DNA from: Streptomyces sp. SAI-135
GTDB lineage: Bacteria; Actinomycetota; Actinomycetes; Streptomycetales; Streptomycetaceae
DNA length: 64,000 nucleotides
Assembly (NCBI RefSeq): GCF_029893805.1
Contig: NZ_JARXYP010000002.1
Coordinates: forward strand, 2,976,001-3,040,000
Direction of reading: 5' to 3'
Shown: positions 33,765 to 41,725 of the stretch, one piece after another
Numbering within the stretch: position 1 is the stretch's first letter
Layout of the letters: the number at the start of each line of letters is the position of its first letter
Made by a program: the position numbers and the translations under genes
The notes under the pieces: generated by a model
What the model was told of the DNA's origin: nothing
What the model saw: the letters and a program-made list of their open reading frames with translations, nothing else
Database searches by the model: none

Positions 33765-34478
33765 ATGGAGCAGTCAGGCACTTCGACCCGCCTCGCGGGC
33801 GCGGTGCAGGGCCTCACGTCGGAACTGGTCTCCGCTCTTCGGAGCGGAGACCGCTTCCGGCTCGCCGGCACGGTCGCGCGGGGGCAGGCCCCCGGGGCGA
33901 CCGCCGACCCGGCCCTCGCCGCCGTACGGGTGGTGGGAGCCGATGTCGTGCTGCCGAGCGTCCTGCTGCGCTGCGCACCCCCCGGACCGGACGATCTCGC
34001 GGTGCTCGCCGACGCCGTGCACGCCTACCCGCCCCCCGCCGAAGCCCCTCCCACCTCGGTGTGGAGCCACTGGGCCATGCGGCGGGCGCTGCGGCGGCTG
34101 GACGCGTCGTTCGACGGCGCACAGGGCGACGACAGCGAACCCCCGGCGGCCTGGCTGGAGGACGCGCCGTGGCAGTACCTGACCCATCAACTCGCCGTGC
34201 TCGCCCCGCTGGCGCTGCCCGGCGAGGACTGCGCGGTGGCCCGCGCCGCACGCCGCCGCCCGGTCGACGTCGCCCGGGGATTCGTCCGGGCGGTCCGCCG
34301 CCGTGACTGGCTCCAGGCGGCCGGAGCGGGACGCTGGCTGGTCCTCCTCGACGAGGTGCCGCAGACGCTGGGCCTGGACACCGGGCTGGAGTTCGTGGCC
34401 CAGATGGGCGGCGCTGACGCCCGGGTCGCACTCCAGGTCGAGGCCGCTCAGCTGATGCGGACCGGAGTGCTGGTGTGA
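33765..34478 (+). CDS. Unknown protein of the peptide operon
   Basis: A 237-aa soluble Ala/Arg-rich helical protein. I recognise no family or catalytic motif. The sequence WSHWAMRRALRRLD and ARRRPVDVARGFVRAVRRRDWLQAAGAG are the most distinctive stretches, and the latter is strongly basic. ATG 33765 follows GGGAGGA. Its last bases overlap the GTG of the next gene (GTGA), indicating coupled translation. It could be a leader-binding or scaffold partner for the peptide encoded just upstream. Confidence 0.8.
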   Translation: MEQSGTSTRLAGAVQGLTSELVSALRSGDRFRLAGTVARGQAPGATADPALAAVRVVGADVVLPSVLLRCAPPGPDDLAVLADAVHAYPPPAEAPPTSVWSHWAMRRALRRLDASFDGAQGDDSEPPAAWLEDAPWQYLTHQLAVLAPLALPGEDCAVARAARRRPVDVARGFVRAVRRRDWLQAAGAGRWLVLLDEVPQTLGLDTGLEFVAQMGGADARVALQVEAAQLMRTGVLV

Positions 34479-35473
34479 CGGCGCCCGAGGTCCGGGCCGC
34501 GACCGGGGTCCGGGCGGCGCGCGGCGTCCGGGACCTGGCCGAGGCCGCGTTGGAGTGGGTGGGCGCCCACCGCGAGGGATTCGCGCTCGGTGACGACGCG
34601 CTCGCCGAGCACGGCAACGTGAACACCACCTGGAAGCCCCTCGGTGAGCTGGCCCAGGTGTGCGTCTGTGTACGGCGGCACACCGATCCGGCCGACCCGC
34701 TCCATGTGCGGGCGTCCGACCTGCTCTCCTTCGCGTGGCAGCAGACCGGGCGCGGCGCCCTCTTCGTGGAGTTGCAGCGCCTGGAACCCTTCGCCACCTA
34801 TCCGCTGGAGGTGTACGCGGCGTTCGCGTCGGCGGGCCTGCGTCACGCCGGCTACGAGCGTGCCACCGCGACGGTGGCCCGCACCCGCGGCTGGCAGGTG
34901 ACGGAGCAGGAGCCGAACCGGCGCATGAGCGTGCTCAACTCCGAGCGCCGCAGCGGCATCCCGCCGCACGGGGACATGCCGCCGGCGCTGGACCGCACCT
35001 GGCTGGCCGGCCTGCCGGAGCCGTGGACGTTCGAGCTGGCCGCCGGCTACACGCTGACCCACGTGATCTTCCATCTCACCGACTGGGGCCGGAACCCGCA
35101 GGCCGTGCCCGCACCGGTGGCGGACTACCTCAGGCACTGGCTCACGCCCTGGCTCGACACCTGCCTGGAGGACGAGCAGTGGGATCTGAGCTGCGAACTG
35201 CTGGCCGTGGCGAGCAGTCTGCCCGGCCCACCGGAGCGCGCCCTGCTCCAGGAGGCGTGGGCGCGGCTCGCACCGGCCCAGGACGACTCCGGAGCCGTCC
35301 CGGAGGTCGGCGGGCGGGGCGGCCGTACGACCGCTCCCGCCTTTCTGGACTGCTACCACTCGACGCTGATGACCGCCTTCGCCGCCGTGCTCACCCTCGA
35401 CCGGCTGCGCCGGGCGGCCGGAGGCGACGCGGAGGCGGACGTGGCCGACGGCGGGCAGGAGGTGACGGGATGA
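34475..35473 (+). CDS. DUF6895-like protein, copy A
   Basis: A 332-aa helical protein, clearly paralogous to the next gene: ALEWVGAHREGF/ALEWLHAHRDGF, WKPLGELA/FKPVGELA, THVIFHLTDWGRNP/THTVFHLTDWGENP and YHSTLMTAFAAVL/YHPTLVAAFASVL. The shared H196-x3-H200 and H295 could bind a metal. Periodic helices ending in a YHxTLxxAFAxVL segment recall alpha/alpha-toroid folds. GTG 34475 overlaps the preceding stop by 4 nt. I name DUF6895 from memory; the fold and activity are unproven. Confidence 0.82.
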   Translation: MTAPEVRAATGVRAARGVRDLAEAALEWVGAHREGFALGDDALAEHGNVNTTWKPLGELAQVCVCVRRHTDPADPLHVRASDLLSFAWQQTGRGALFVELQRLEPFATYPLEVYAAFASAGLRHAGYERATATVARTRGWQVTEQEPNRRMSVLNSERRSGIPPHGDMPPALDRTWLAGLPEPWTFELAAGYTLTHVIFHLTDWGRNPQAVPAPVADYLRHWLTPWLDTCLEDEQWDLSCELLAVASSLPGPPERALLQEAWARLAPAQDDSGAVPEVGGRGGRTTAPAFLDCYHSTLMTAFAAVLTLDRLRRAAGGDAEADVADGGQEVTG

Positions 35474-36390
35474 ACCACACGCGTCTCATCCACCAGGTCG
35501 GGGCCGGCGCCCTGGAGTGGCTGCACGCCCACCGCGACGGCTTCCGGCTGGAGTTGGACGTCGACCCGGAGGTCGGCTTCCTGGAGCGCTTCAAGCCGGT
35601 CGGCGAACTGGCCCTCATCTGCAAGGTGTTGTTCCGCGAGGGCGTGGCCGGCTCCCGACAGGCCGCGCTGGCACGGCAGTTGATCGACCACGCCTGGTGC
35701 CACACGCTGGACGGCGGCCGGATGCTGGTGCGCGGCCAGCAGACCGAGCCCATCTCGCCCATCCCCTTCGAGGTGTACCTGCCGTTCAAGGAGCTGGGCT
35801 ACAGCAGCCCCGAGGCCGAGCGGGCCTTCCGGCTCAACCAGCGCCTCGACAGCTTCGCCGCCCTGGAGATGTCACCGGTCCGCCGCCTCGGCCTCTCCGC
35901 CTTCCAGCGCCGCTTCGGCGTGCCGCCCCGCCCGCCGGAGGCCGACCTCGTCGGCGCGACCTGGCTGGGGCGCTCCCCCGAACCCTGGACGGTGGAGGGG
36001 CACATCGCCTACGACATCACCCACACCGTCTTCCACCTCACCGACTGGGGCGAGAACCCCGACGGTCTGCCGGACCAGGTAGCCGACTACCTCGCGACCT
36101 GGCTGCCGGTCTGGCTGGACGACTGGCTGGACCTGCAACGCTGGGACCTGCTCGGTGAACTGCTCGTCGTCGACGCCTGTCTGCCCCGGCCCACCTTCGA
36201 CGAGCGGGCCTGGGAGGGCTACGCCGCCGCCCAGCAGCCCGACGGCGCGATGCCGGCCGTGCGCACCATGCCCGAGGGCGGGCCCGACGAGGTCTTCGAC
36301 ATCGTCTACCACCCGACGCTGGTCGCCGCCTTCGCCTCCGTACTGGCCATGTCCCGTGCCCTGACGCGGCTGGCGCACACCCCGTCATGA
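35470..36390 (+). CDS. DUF6895-like protein, copy B
   Basis: A 306-aa paralogue of the preceding gene, with the metal-ligand-like pattern at H185-x3-H189 and H281. A WDLLGELLVVDACLP stretch aligns with WDLSCELLAVASSLP. Two diverged copies kept side by side suggest a heterodimer or two successive steps on the same peptide. Its ATG overlaps the upstream stop by 4 nt (ATGA), and its own stop overlaps the next start in the same way. No transmembrane helix or signal peptide. Confidence 0.82.
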   Translation: MNHTRLIHQVGAGALEWLHAHRDGFRLELDVDPEVGFLERFKPVGELALICKVLFREGVAGSRQAALARQLIDHAWCHTLDGGRMLVRGQQTEPISPIPFEVYLPFKELGYSSPEAERAFRLNQRLDSFAALEMSPVRRLGLSAFQRRFGVPPRPPEADLVGATWLGRSPEPWTVEGHIAYDITHTVFHLTDWGENPDGLPDQVADYLATWLPVWLDDWLDLQRWDLLGELLVVDACLPRPTFDERAWEGYAAAQQPDGAMPAVRTMPEGGPDEVFDIVYHPTLVAAFASVLAMSRALTRLAHTPS

Positions 36391-37472
36391 CGGCCGGCGC
36401 ACACCCCTGGCCGGGCGGTCCGCCCGACCTCACCGACGTACTGCCGCCCGAAGTGCCGCAGACGGGGGACGAGGAGGCCGTCCGGCGGCGACTCGACGCG
36501 GCCGTCGAGGCGGTGGACGCGCCCGACGTCGTCTTCGCCCTGTCCCGGCGCGGTCGCCGCACCCTGCGCACCGGGGGCACCGCGCCGCCCCCGCCCGTGC
36601 CGCGCGAGCGGCTGCGCCACGAACTGGGCTCGGCATCCAAGACGTTCACCGGACTGCTGCTGGCCCATCTGACCGACACGGGCCTGCTGACCGGGGGCGA
36701 GTCCGCCGCCGCCCTGCTGGACCCAGCCCGGCGGCCCGGCGAGGACCCCGTCACCCTCGCCCACCTGATCACCCACACCTCGGGCCTGCCCGCCCTGCCC
36801 GCCGACTTCTTCGTCCGGGCGCTGCCGTCCTGGCGCACCAACCCCTACGCCCGCTATCCGGCCGAGCGCGTGGTGGACGCCTTCCTGCGCCACCGGCGGC
36901 ACCGTCGGCCCGGCACCCGCTGGCACTACTCCAACTTCGGTGTCGCGGTCCTCGGTCACGCCCTGACGGCGGCGACCGCCACCCCGTGGGACGACCTGCT
37001 CACCGGTCGGGTGCTGGGCCCGCTCGGGCTGAGCGAGACCACCCTCGTCCCGGGCGGTCCGGACACCGACGCCACCGGGCACCGTAAGGACGGCACGACG
37101 CCGGTCCCGCCGCTGGCCGTCGGCGGCTTCCAGGCGGCCGGTGCCGTCCGGGCCACCGCGCACGACCTGCTCACGTTCCTGGAAGCGCACCTGGATCCGC
37201 CGGACGGGCCCCTGTCCGGCGCGCTGCGCGCGGTGCGCCACCCTGTGCTCCGGCGCGGGCTCGGGCACCGGCATGTGCACACGGTGGCCTGGTTCCAGCA
37301 CCCCACGGAGCGTGGTCCGATGTACTTCCACGGCGGGGCGACCCTCGGCCAGCAGGCCTTCCTGGGCTTCCGGCCCGACATCGGCACGGCGCTGGCCGCC
37401 CTGTGCACCCGCCGCTTCCGCGCCCGGGACACGTTCGTGCCGACCGCGTACGCGCTGCTGGCGGAGATGTAG
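36387..37472 (+). CDS. Serine hydrolase, class C beta-lactamase fold
   Basis: A 361-aa protein with the active-site SxxK at S82-K85 (GSASKTFTGL), YSN as the second motif (HYSNFGVAV) and HGG in FHGGATLGQ as the third. There is no signal peptide, so unlike true beta-lactamases it acts in the cytoplasm. Family members include D-aminopeptidases, esterases and acyl transferases. It is the last gene of the five-gene peptide operon (ATGA overlap), where a peptidase or ester/amide-forming step is plausible. A bidirectional terminator follows. Confidence 0.88.
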   Translation: MTAGAHPWPGGPPDLTDVLPPEVPQTGDEEAVRRRLDAAVEAVDAPDVVFALSRRGRRTLRTGGTAPPPPVPRERLRHELGSASKTFTGLLLAHLTDTGLLTGGESAAALLDPARRPGEDPVTLAHLITHTSGLPALPADFFVRALPSWRTNPYARYPAERVVDAFLRHRRHRRPGTRWHYSNFGVAVLGHALTAATATPWDDLLTGRVLGPLGLSETTLVPGGPDTDATGHRKDGTTPVPPLAVGGFQAAGAVRATAHDLLTFLEAHLDPPDGPLSGALRAVRHPVLRRGLGHRHVHTVAWFQHPTERGPMYFHGGATLGQQAFLGFRPDIGTALAALCTRRFRARDTFVPTAYALLAEM

Positions 37473-37508
37473 CGGGGCGGCGGGCCGGCGCCGGGGACAT
37501 CACGCGCC

Positions 37509-37542
37509 GCAGGGGGCGGGGTCCGAAGTCCCCGCCCCCTGC
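37509..37542. terminator. Bidirectional terminator
   Basis: A perfect 13-bp stem GCAGGGGGCGGGG / CCCCGCCCCCTGC with an 8-nt loop lies between the convergent hydrolase and protease genes. Confidence 0.85.
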
Positions 37543-37566
37543 CGCGGTCTCACCCTCTCCTCTTCC

Positions 37567-38931
37567 TCAGACGCGCTGCCACAGGCCCGGGGCGAGGGAG
37601 GGCTGCCAGGCGGTCTGCGCCTGGTGGGGCTGGAGGCACTCGTAGGAGACACCGTCGAGGGTCACCCGCGCCCCGACCTCGTACACCCGGCCCGCGGCCC
37701 AGGAACCCTCCTGGCCGTCCTCCGGGGCGGGGGTGCCGCTCTCGCTCGTGCTGGTCGTCAGCGTCAGGCCGTAGGTGCTGAGCACCGGGTTAATCGGCTG
37801 GTAGAAGGTCGTGCCGCCGCTCGTGCAGTCACCGGAGCCGCCGGACGTGACGCCCTGCGCCTGGACGCCCGAGATGTACGAGCCGCCGGAGTCGCCGGGC
37901 TCCGCGCACACCGTCGTACGGGTCACGCCGTCGACGGTGCCCTCGGCGTAGTCGACGCTGGTGTCGTGCTGCTCGATCGTGCCGCAGTGCCAGCCCGTGG
38001 TGGAACCGGACCGGCACACCGCGGCACCGGCCAGGGCCTGCACCGAGCCGGCGGTCTGCACGTCCTGACCGCCCTCGCCCTTGACGGCCGGCGTCGCGGT
38101 CCAGTCGCTGTTGACCCCCACCCACGACATGTCCTGCCCGGGGAACACCGACGCCTGGAAGGTCCCCTGGGCGACCTGGTTGAACCCGGTGGTCTTCGCC
38201 CCCGCCTTGCCGCAGTGACCGGCCGTGGCGAACCCCTGCTGGTCGCCCTTGGTGACGCTGAAGCCCACGGAACAGCGGGCCGTGTCGTCGATGTAGAAGG
38301 CGTCACCGCCCCGGATGTCGTACAGGGCGCGCGGCCGGTCGGCCGACACCTTGACGTCCACGAGGGCGCTGTCGACACCGGCGGCCTCGACGAGCGCGTC
38401 CGCGGCGGCGCGGCTGGTCGCCTGCAGCGTCACCCGGTTGGTGCGTACGTCGACGTAGCGGACCGGTGTCCGAAGGCCCTTGCCGGTCACGGCGCGGTCC
38501 AGCTTCGTCTTGGCCGCCCTCAGGTTCGCCAGCGGGTTCTCGACGACCACCGCCCGCGCTCCGCCGGCCTCGATGGCGGGGCTGTCCGCCACGTCGGTGC
38601 TCGCGACGGTCAGGTCGGCCGAGGTGGCGCCGCTCACCCACGCTCCCGCGAACCGCTTGCCCAGCGCGTTCTGGAGCCGGCCGGCCCGGGTGCCCGCCTC
38701 GGCCTCGTTGACCAGGCGCGTCCTGGCCTGTGCCTCGGTCAGGCGCAGATCGCGCTGCATGGCCCGCAGGACCGCGGGTGAGGGGCGGTTCGCGCCCAGC
38801 GTCTCGGCGGCGGAGGCCGCGGGAATCGGCGCGGGGGGCTCGACGGCCGCGGCCGCGGGCAGCCCCGTGAGCACGAGTGCGCCGAGTACCGTCAACGCGG
38901 CACAACCGGCTGAAACGTGTCTGTGGGCCAT
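37567..38931 (-). CDS. Secreted chymotrypsin-like protease with chitin-binding domain (streptogrisin C-type)
   Basis: A 454-aa preproenzyme. The signal peptide (1-30) is followed by an alpha-lytic protease prodomain (about 50-200). The S1E catalytic domain has the triad His in FATAGHC, Asp in QDMSWVGV and Ser in EPGDSGGSY, and paired Cys. A Ser/Thr linker (TTSTSESGTPAP) leads to a C-terminal CBM5/12-type domain (GSWAAGRVYEVGARVTLDG). ATG 38931 follows GAGGAG. It is secreted and hydrolyses protein associated with chitin-like substrates. Confidence 0.95.
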   Translation of the reverse strand: MAHRHVSAGCAALTVLGALVLTGLPAAAAVEPPAPIPAASAAETLGANRPSPAVLRAMQRDLRLTEAQARTRLVNEAEAGTRAGRLQNALGKRFAGAWVSGATSADLTVASTDVADSPAIEAGGARAVVVENPLANLRAAKTKLDRAVTGKGLRTPVRYVDVRTNRVTLQATSRAAADALVEAAGVDSALVDVKVSADRPRALYDIRGGDAFYIDDTARCSVGFSVTKGDQQGFATAGHCGKAGAKTTGFNQVAQGTFQASVFPGQDMSWVGVNSDWTATPAVKGEGGQDVQTAGSVQALAGAAVCRSGSTTGWHCGTIEQHDTSVDYAEGTVDGVTRTTVCAEPGDSGGSYISGVQAQGVTSGGSGDCTSGGTTFYQPINPVLSTYGLTLTTSTSESGTPAPEDGQEGSWAAGRVYEVGARVTLDGVSYECLQPHQAQTAWQPSLAPGLWQRV

Positions 38932-39043
38932 CAGGCGTCTCCTCGGGTGGGGGTACGAAAGGTCTCGAATCCCTAGGTTTCGCCGAAAGAAGATCAAATG
39001 ATGTCCGTTTCGCGCCCGTTCCGCGCATCGGACGACAAGAAGG

Positions 39044-39080
39044 GGCCGCCCGGCCGAGCAGAGGATGCTGCCGGGCCGCC
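39044..39080 (-). terminator. Imperfect hairpin downstream of phoD
   Basis: GGCCGCCCGGCCGAGCA and TGCTGCCGGGCCGCC pair with small internal mismatches around a 5-nt loop, 13 bp past the phosphatase stop. Confidence 0.5.
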
Positions 39081-39092
39081 GCACCGGGTACG

Positions 39093-40718
39093 TCAGACCG
39101 GCTCCAGGCCGGGAACGCCCGCCTCCGTCACGAAGGACGCGGCGGTCGAGATCGGCGCACCCGGGGTCGTCACGGCGGACACCGTCCTGAAGTCGGCCCG
39201 CGCCTTCTGCCGGTCGAGGGTGACCCGGACATAGCCGCGGCGCCCGTCGTAGAACTTCAGATGCGGGTTGGCCTTGAGGTACGTGTCCCAGGTGGCGGGC
39301 CTCTCGGCGCCGTCCCGCCCGCTCGCGACCGAGGTGGCGGCGAACTCCGTGCCCAGGGTCCTGGAGGCCGGGTCGTCGAAGTCGTCCTTGATGTCGAAGG
39401 CGTACCCCGCGTGCAGGTCCCCGGTCATCACCACCAGGTTCTCGGCCCCGGCGGACTTCGCGCCGTCGAGGACCCTGCGGCGCGAGGCCCGGTAGCCGTC
39501 CCAGGCGTCCATGGACATCTGGGGCTCCGCGGTGAGGTCGAGCTTGCGCTGGGAGAAGCAGACCTGTTGCGACAGCACGTTCCACAGGGCCTGCGAGGTA
39601 CGCCAGCCGTCGATCAGCCAGCTCTCCTGCTCCGCCCCGGTCATGGTGCGCGCCGGGTCGTCCTGGAGGGGGCCGCCGGTGTGCTTGGTGCTCGCGTACA
39701 CCTGGTCGGAGCGGTACTGCCGGGTGTCGAGGACGTCGATCTGGGCGAGCGTGCCCCACTGGAGCCGGCGGTAGAGCCGGGCGTCGGGGCCGTTCGGCAA
39801 CTGTGCGGCGCGCAGCGGCTGGTTCTCCCAGTAGGCCCGGTAGGCGGCGGCGCGGCGCAGCAGGAACTCCTCCGGCGGGTCGTCGTTCTCGCTGACGGCG
39901 CCCGCGTAGTTGTTCTCGGTCTCGTGGTCGTCCCAGGTGACGACGAAGGGGTGTGCCGCGTGCACCGCCCTGAGGTCCGGGTCGCTCTTGTAGAGGGCGT
40001 ACCGCAGCCGGTAGTCCTCCAGCGTCATGGCCTCGCGGTTGAAGAGGGCGGGCAGCTTGCGGTCGGTGTAGGCGCGGTGGCCCCCCACGGAGTTGACGGC
40101 GTACTCGTACAGGTAGTCGCCGAGGTGGAGGACCACGTCGACGTCGTCCTGGGAGAGATGGCGGTGTGCCGTGTAGTAGCCGTCGAAGTAGGCCTGGCAG
40201 GAGACGGCGGCGTAGGAGAGCGAGGCGGCCGCGGCGGTGGTGAGCGGCGCGGTGCGGGTACGGCCCGTCGCGCTGATCCAGGTCCCGGTCCTGAAGCGGT
40301 AGTAGTACACCCGGTCGGGCTCCAGGCCGTCGACGTCGACGTGCAGGGTGTGGTGGTACTCCGGGTAGGCGATGGCGGCACCGCTGCGCACGGGGGCGGC
40401 GAATGTCTCGTCGGAGGCAAGCTCCCACTGGACGGTGACGTACTGCTGGGGCAGGCCGCCGTCGGGCTCGAAGGGGGCGGGGGCGAGCCGGGTCCACAGC
40501 AGCACGGAGTCGGGCAGCGGGTCCCCGGAGGCCACGCCGAGCGTGAAGGGGTCGCTGTCGATCCGCGCCGCGTCGAGTTCGCGGGAGCCGGCCGCACCCC
40601 GGGCCGGCAGGTGGGTGCCGAACGCGAGAGCGGCGGCCGCCGCGGTGACCGTGAGAAACCGCCGGCGGCCCAAGTGCCGTGCGGCGGCGCGCAGTTCGGG
40701 GTGGTGTCGCGAAGCCAA
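39093..40718 (-). CDS. phoD: Alkaline phosphatase D (PhoD), Tat-exported
   Basis: A 541-aa protein with a twin-arginine signal (GRRRFLTVTAAAAALAFG). The N-terminal Ig-like domain precedes the catalytic part: AVSCQAY, LHLGDYLYEYA, the metal-binding VTWDDHETENNYAG and the late VMTGDLHAGYAFD. It hydrolyses phosphodiesters such as teichoic acid outside the cell. TTG 40718 follows GGGAGGAG. Orthologues are PhoP-regulated. I see only a weak, partial PHO-box-like repeat upstream, which I do not claim. Confidence 0.94.
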   Translation of the reverse strand: MASRHHPELRAAARHLGRRRFLTVTAAAAALAFGTHLPARGAAGSRELDAARIDSDPFTLGVASGDPLPDSVLLWTRLAPAPFEPDGGLPQQYVTVQWELASDETFAAPVRSGAAIAYPEYHHTLHVDVDGLEPDRVYYYRFRTGTWISATGRTRTAPLTTAAAASLSYAAVSCQAYFDGYYTAHRHLSQDDVDVVLHLGDYLYEYAVNSVGGHRAYTDRKLPALFNREAMTLEDYRLRYALYKSDPDLRAVHAAHPFVVTWDDHETENNYAGAVSENDDPPEEFLLRRAAAYRAYWENQPLRAAQLPNGPDARLYRRLQWGTLAQIDVLDTRQYRSDQVYASTKHTGGPLQDDPARTMTGAEQESWLIDGWRTSQALWNVLSQQVCFSQRKLDLTAEPQMSMDAWDGYRASRRRVLDGAKSAGAENLVVMTGDLHAGYAFDIKDDFDDPASRTLGTEFAATSVASGRDGAERPATWDTYLKANPHLKFYDGRRGYVRVTLDRQKARADFRTVSAVTTPGAPISTAASFVTEAGVPGLEPV

Positions 40719-40802
40719 GGGGGCTCCTCCCGCGGTTGATCCGGCAACGAACCGCTAACCAGACAATGATCAGATTTCGGACATGCCGTCCGGAGCGCCG
40801 GT

Positions 40803-40808
40803 TAACCT
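40803..40808 (+). promoter_or_regulatory. -10 box TAACCT of the FmdB-like gene
   Basis: TAACCT ends 6 nt before the ATG at 40815, with no ribosome site, so the mRNA is probably leaderless. This rules out the GTG at 40809 as the start. Confidence 0.5.
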
Positions 40809-40814
40809 GTGCTC

Positions 40815-41039
40815 ATGCCTCGCTACGAATACCGCTGCCGCACCTGCGGAGACACCTTCGAGCTCAGCCGCCCCATGGCCGAGTCCTCCGCCCCCGCCGA
40901 CTGCCCGGCCGGCCACGACGACACGGTGAAGCTGCTGTCGACGGTGGCCGTCGGCGGCTCGGCGTCCGCCTCGGCCCCGGCGCCCCAGGCGGGCGGCGGC
41001 GGTGGGGGCGGCTGCTGCGGTGGCGGCTGCTGCGGCTGA
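40815..41039 (+). CDS. FmdB-family zinc-ribbon protein
   Basis: A 74-aa protein opening MPRYEYRCRTCGDTFELSRP, the FmdB/CxxC_CxxC regulatory protein pattern. Zinc ligands visible are C8 and C11, then C30 and H34. The Gly-rich tail carries two Cys pairs (CC-GGG-CC) at the very end. It is small, often encoded near stress or envelope genes, with no defined role. The ATG is probably leaderless. Confidence 0.85.
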   Translation: MPRYEYRCRTCGDTFELSRPMAESSAPADCPAGHDDTVKLLSTVAVGGSASASAPAPQAGGGGGGGCCGGGCCG

Positions 41040-41059
41040 CCGCCGTACGGAAAAACAGC

Positions 41060-41092
41060 TTCAGGCTGCCTTCAGGTCCGCTTCCCTAGCGT
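41060..41092 (+). promoter_or_regulatory. 11-bp direct repeats and leaderless -10 box before DedA
   Basis: TTCAGG at 41060-41065 and again at 41071-41076, exactly one helical turn apart, suggests an OmpR-type response-regulator site. TAGCGT at 41087-41092 is 6 nt before the ATG. Confidence 0.45.
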
Positions 41093-41098
41093 GGGCCC

Positions 41099-41725
41099 AT
41101 GTCAGCCATCGACTGGGTCCACGGCCTCATGGACACCCTCGGCGCGCCCGGCGCCGGGGTCGCCATCGCCCTGGAGAACCTCTTCCCGCCCATCCCGAGC
41201 GAGGCGATCCTGCCGCTCGCGGGCTTCGCGGCGAGCGCCGGCCGGATGAGCCTGGTCGCCGTGCTGCTGTGGACGACGGCGGGCTCGGTGGTCGGCGCCC
41301 TCGCGCTCTACGGCGTCGGCGCGCTCCTCGGCCGGGACCGCACGGTGGCACTCGCGGCCCGGCTGCCCCTGCTCAAGGTCTCGGACGTCGAGCGGACCGA
41401 GGCCTGGTTCCTGCGGCACGGCACCAAGGCGGTGTTCTTCGGCCGGATGATCCCGGTCTTCCGCAGCCTCGTCTCGATCCCGGCCGGCGTCGAACGCATG
41501 CCGCTGCCCGTGTTCCTGGCCCTGACCACCCTCGGCAGCGCCCTGTGGAACACGGCGTTCGTCCTCGCGGGCCACGCCCTGGGCGCCAACTGGACCCAGG
41601 TCACCGACGTGGTGTCCGCGTACTCGAAGGTCGTCCTCGGGGCCGCCGCACTCGCGGTCGTGGCGTTCGTCGCCGTACGACTGCTGCGGCGGCCCTCCTC
41701 TACAGAGGCGTCCGAGCCGTCCTGA
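41099..41725 (+). CDS. DedA-family membrane protein
   Basis: A 208-aa protein with 5-6 hydrophobic helices. DedA signatures are ENLFPPIPSEAILPLAGF at the N terminus (the conserved E and P-x-x-E), GALALYGVGALLGRDR and FGRMIPVFRSLVSIPAGVERMPLPVF. The E and R residues required for lipid or proton-coupled function are present. The ATG at 41099 is probably leaderless. Its 3' end overlaps the convergent Ter-cluster HAD gene by 26 bp. Confidence 0.92.
   Translation: MSAIDWVHGLMDTLGAPGAGVAIALENLFPPIPSEAILPLAGFAASAGRMSLVAVLLWTTAGSVVGALALYGVGALLGRDRTVALAARLPLLKVSDVERTEAWFLRHGTKAVFFGRMIPVFRSLVSIPAGVERMPLPVFLALTTLGSALWNTAFVLAGHALGANWTQVTDVVSAYSKVVLGAAALAVVAFVAVRLLRRPSSTEASEPS

Noticed and set aside
37567..40497. 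A 976-aa minus-strand frame joining the protease to sequence upstream
   Set aside because: The upstream part is a shadow of phoD. The protease has its own start with a signal peptide at 38931.
40719..40814. PHO box upstream of phoD
   Set aside because: Only one weak half-match (GGTTCGTTGCC) is seen, and the 11-bp direct repeat is not convincing.
40809..40814. GTG start of the FmdB-like gene two codons upstream
   Set aside because: It directly follows the TAACCT -10 box; the transcript would start too late to include it.
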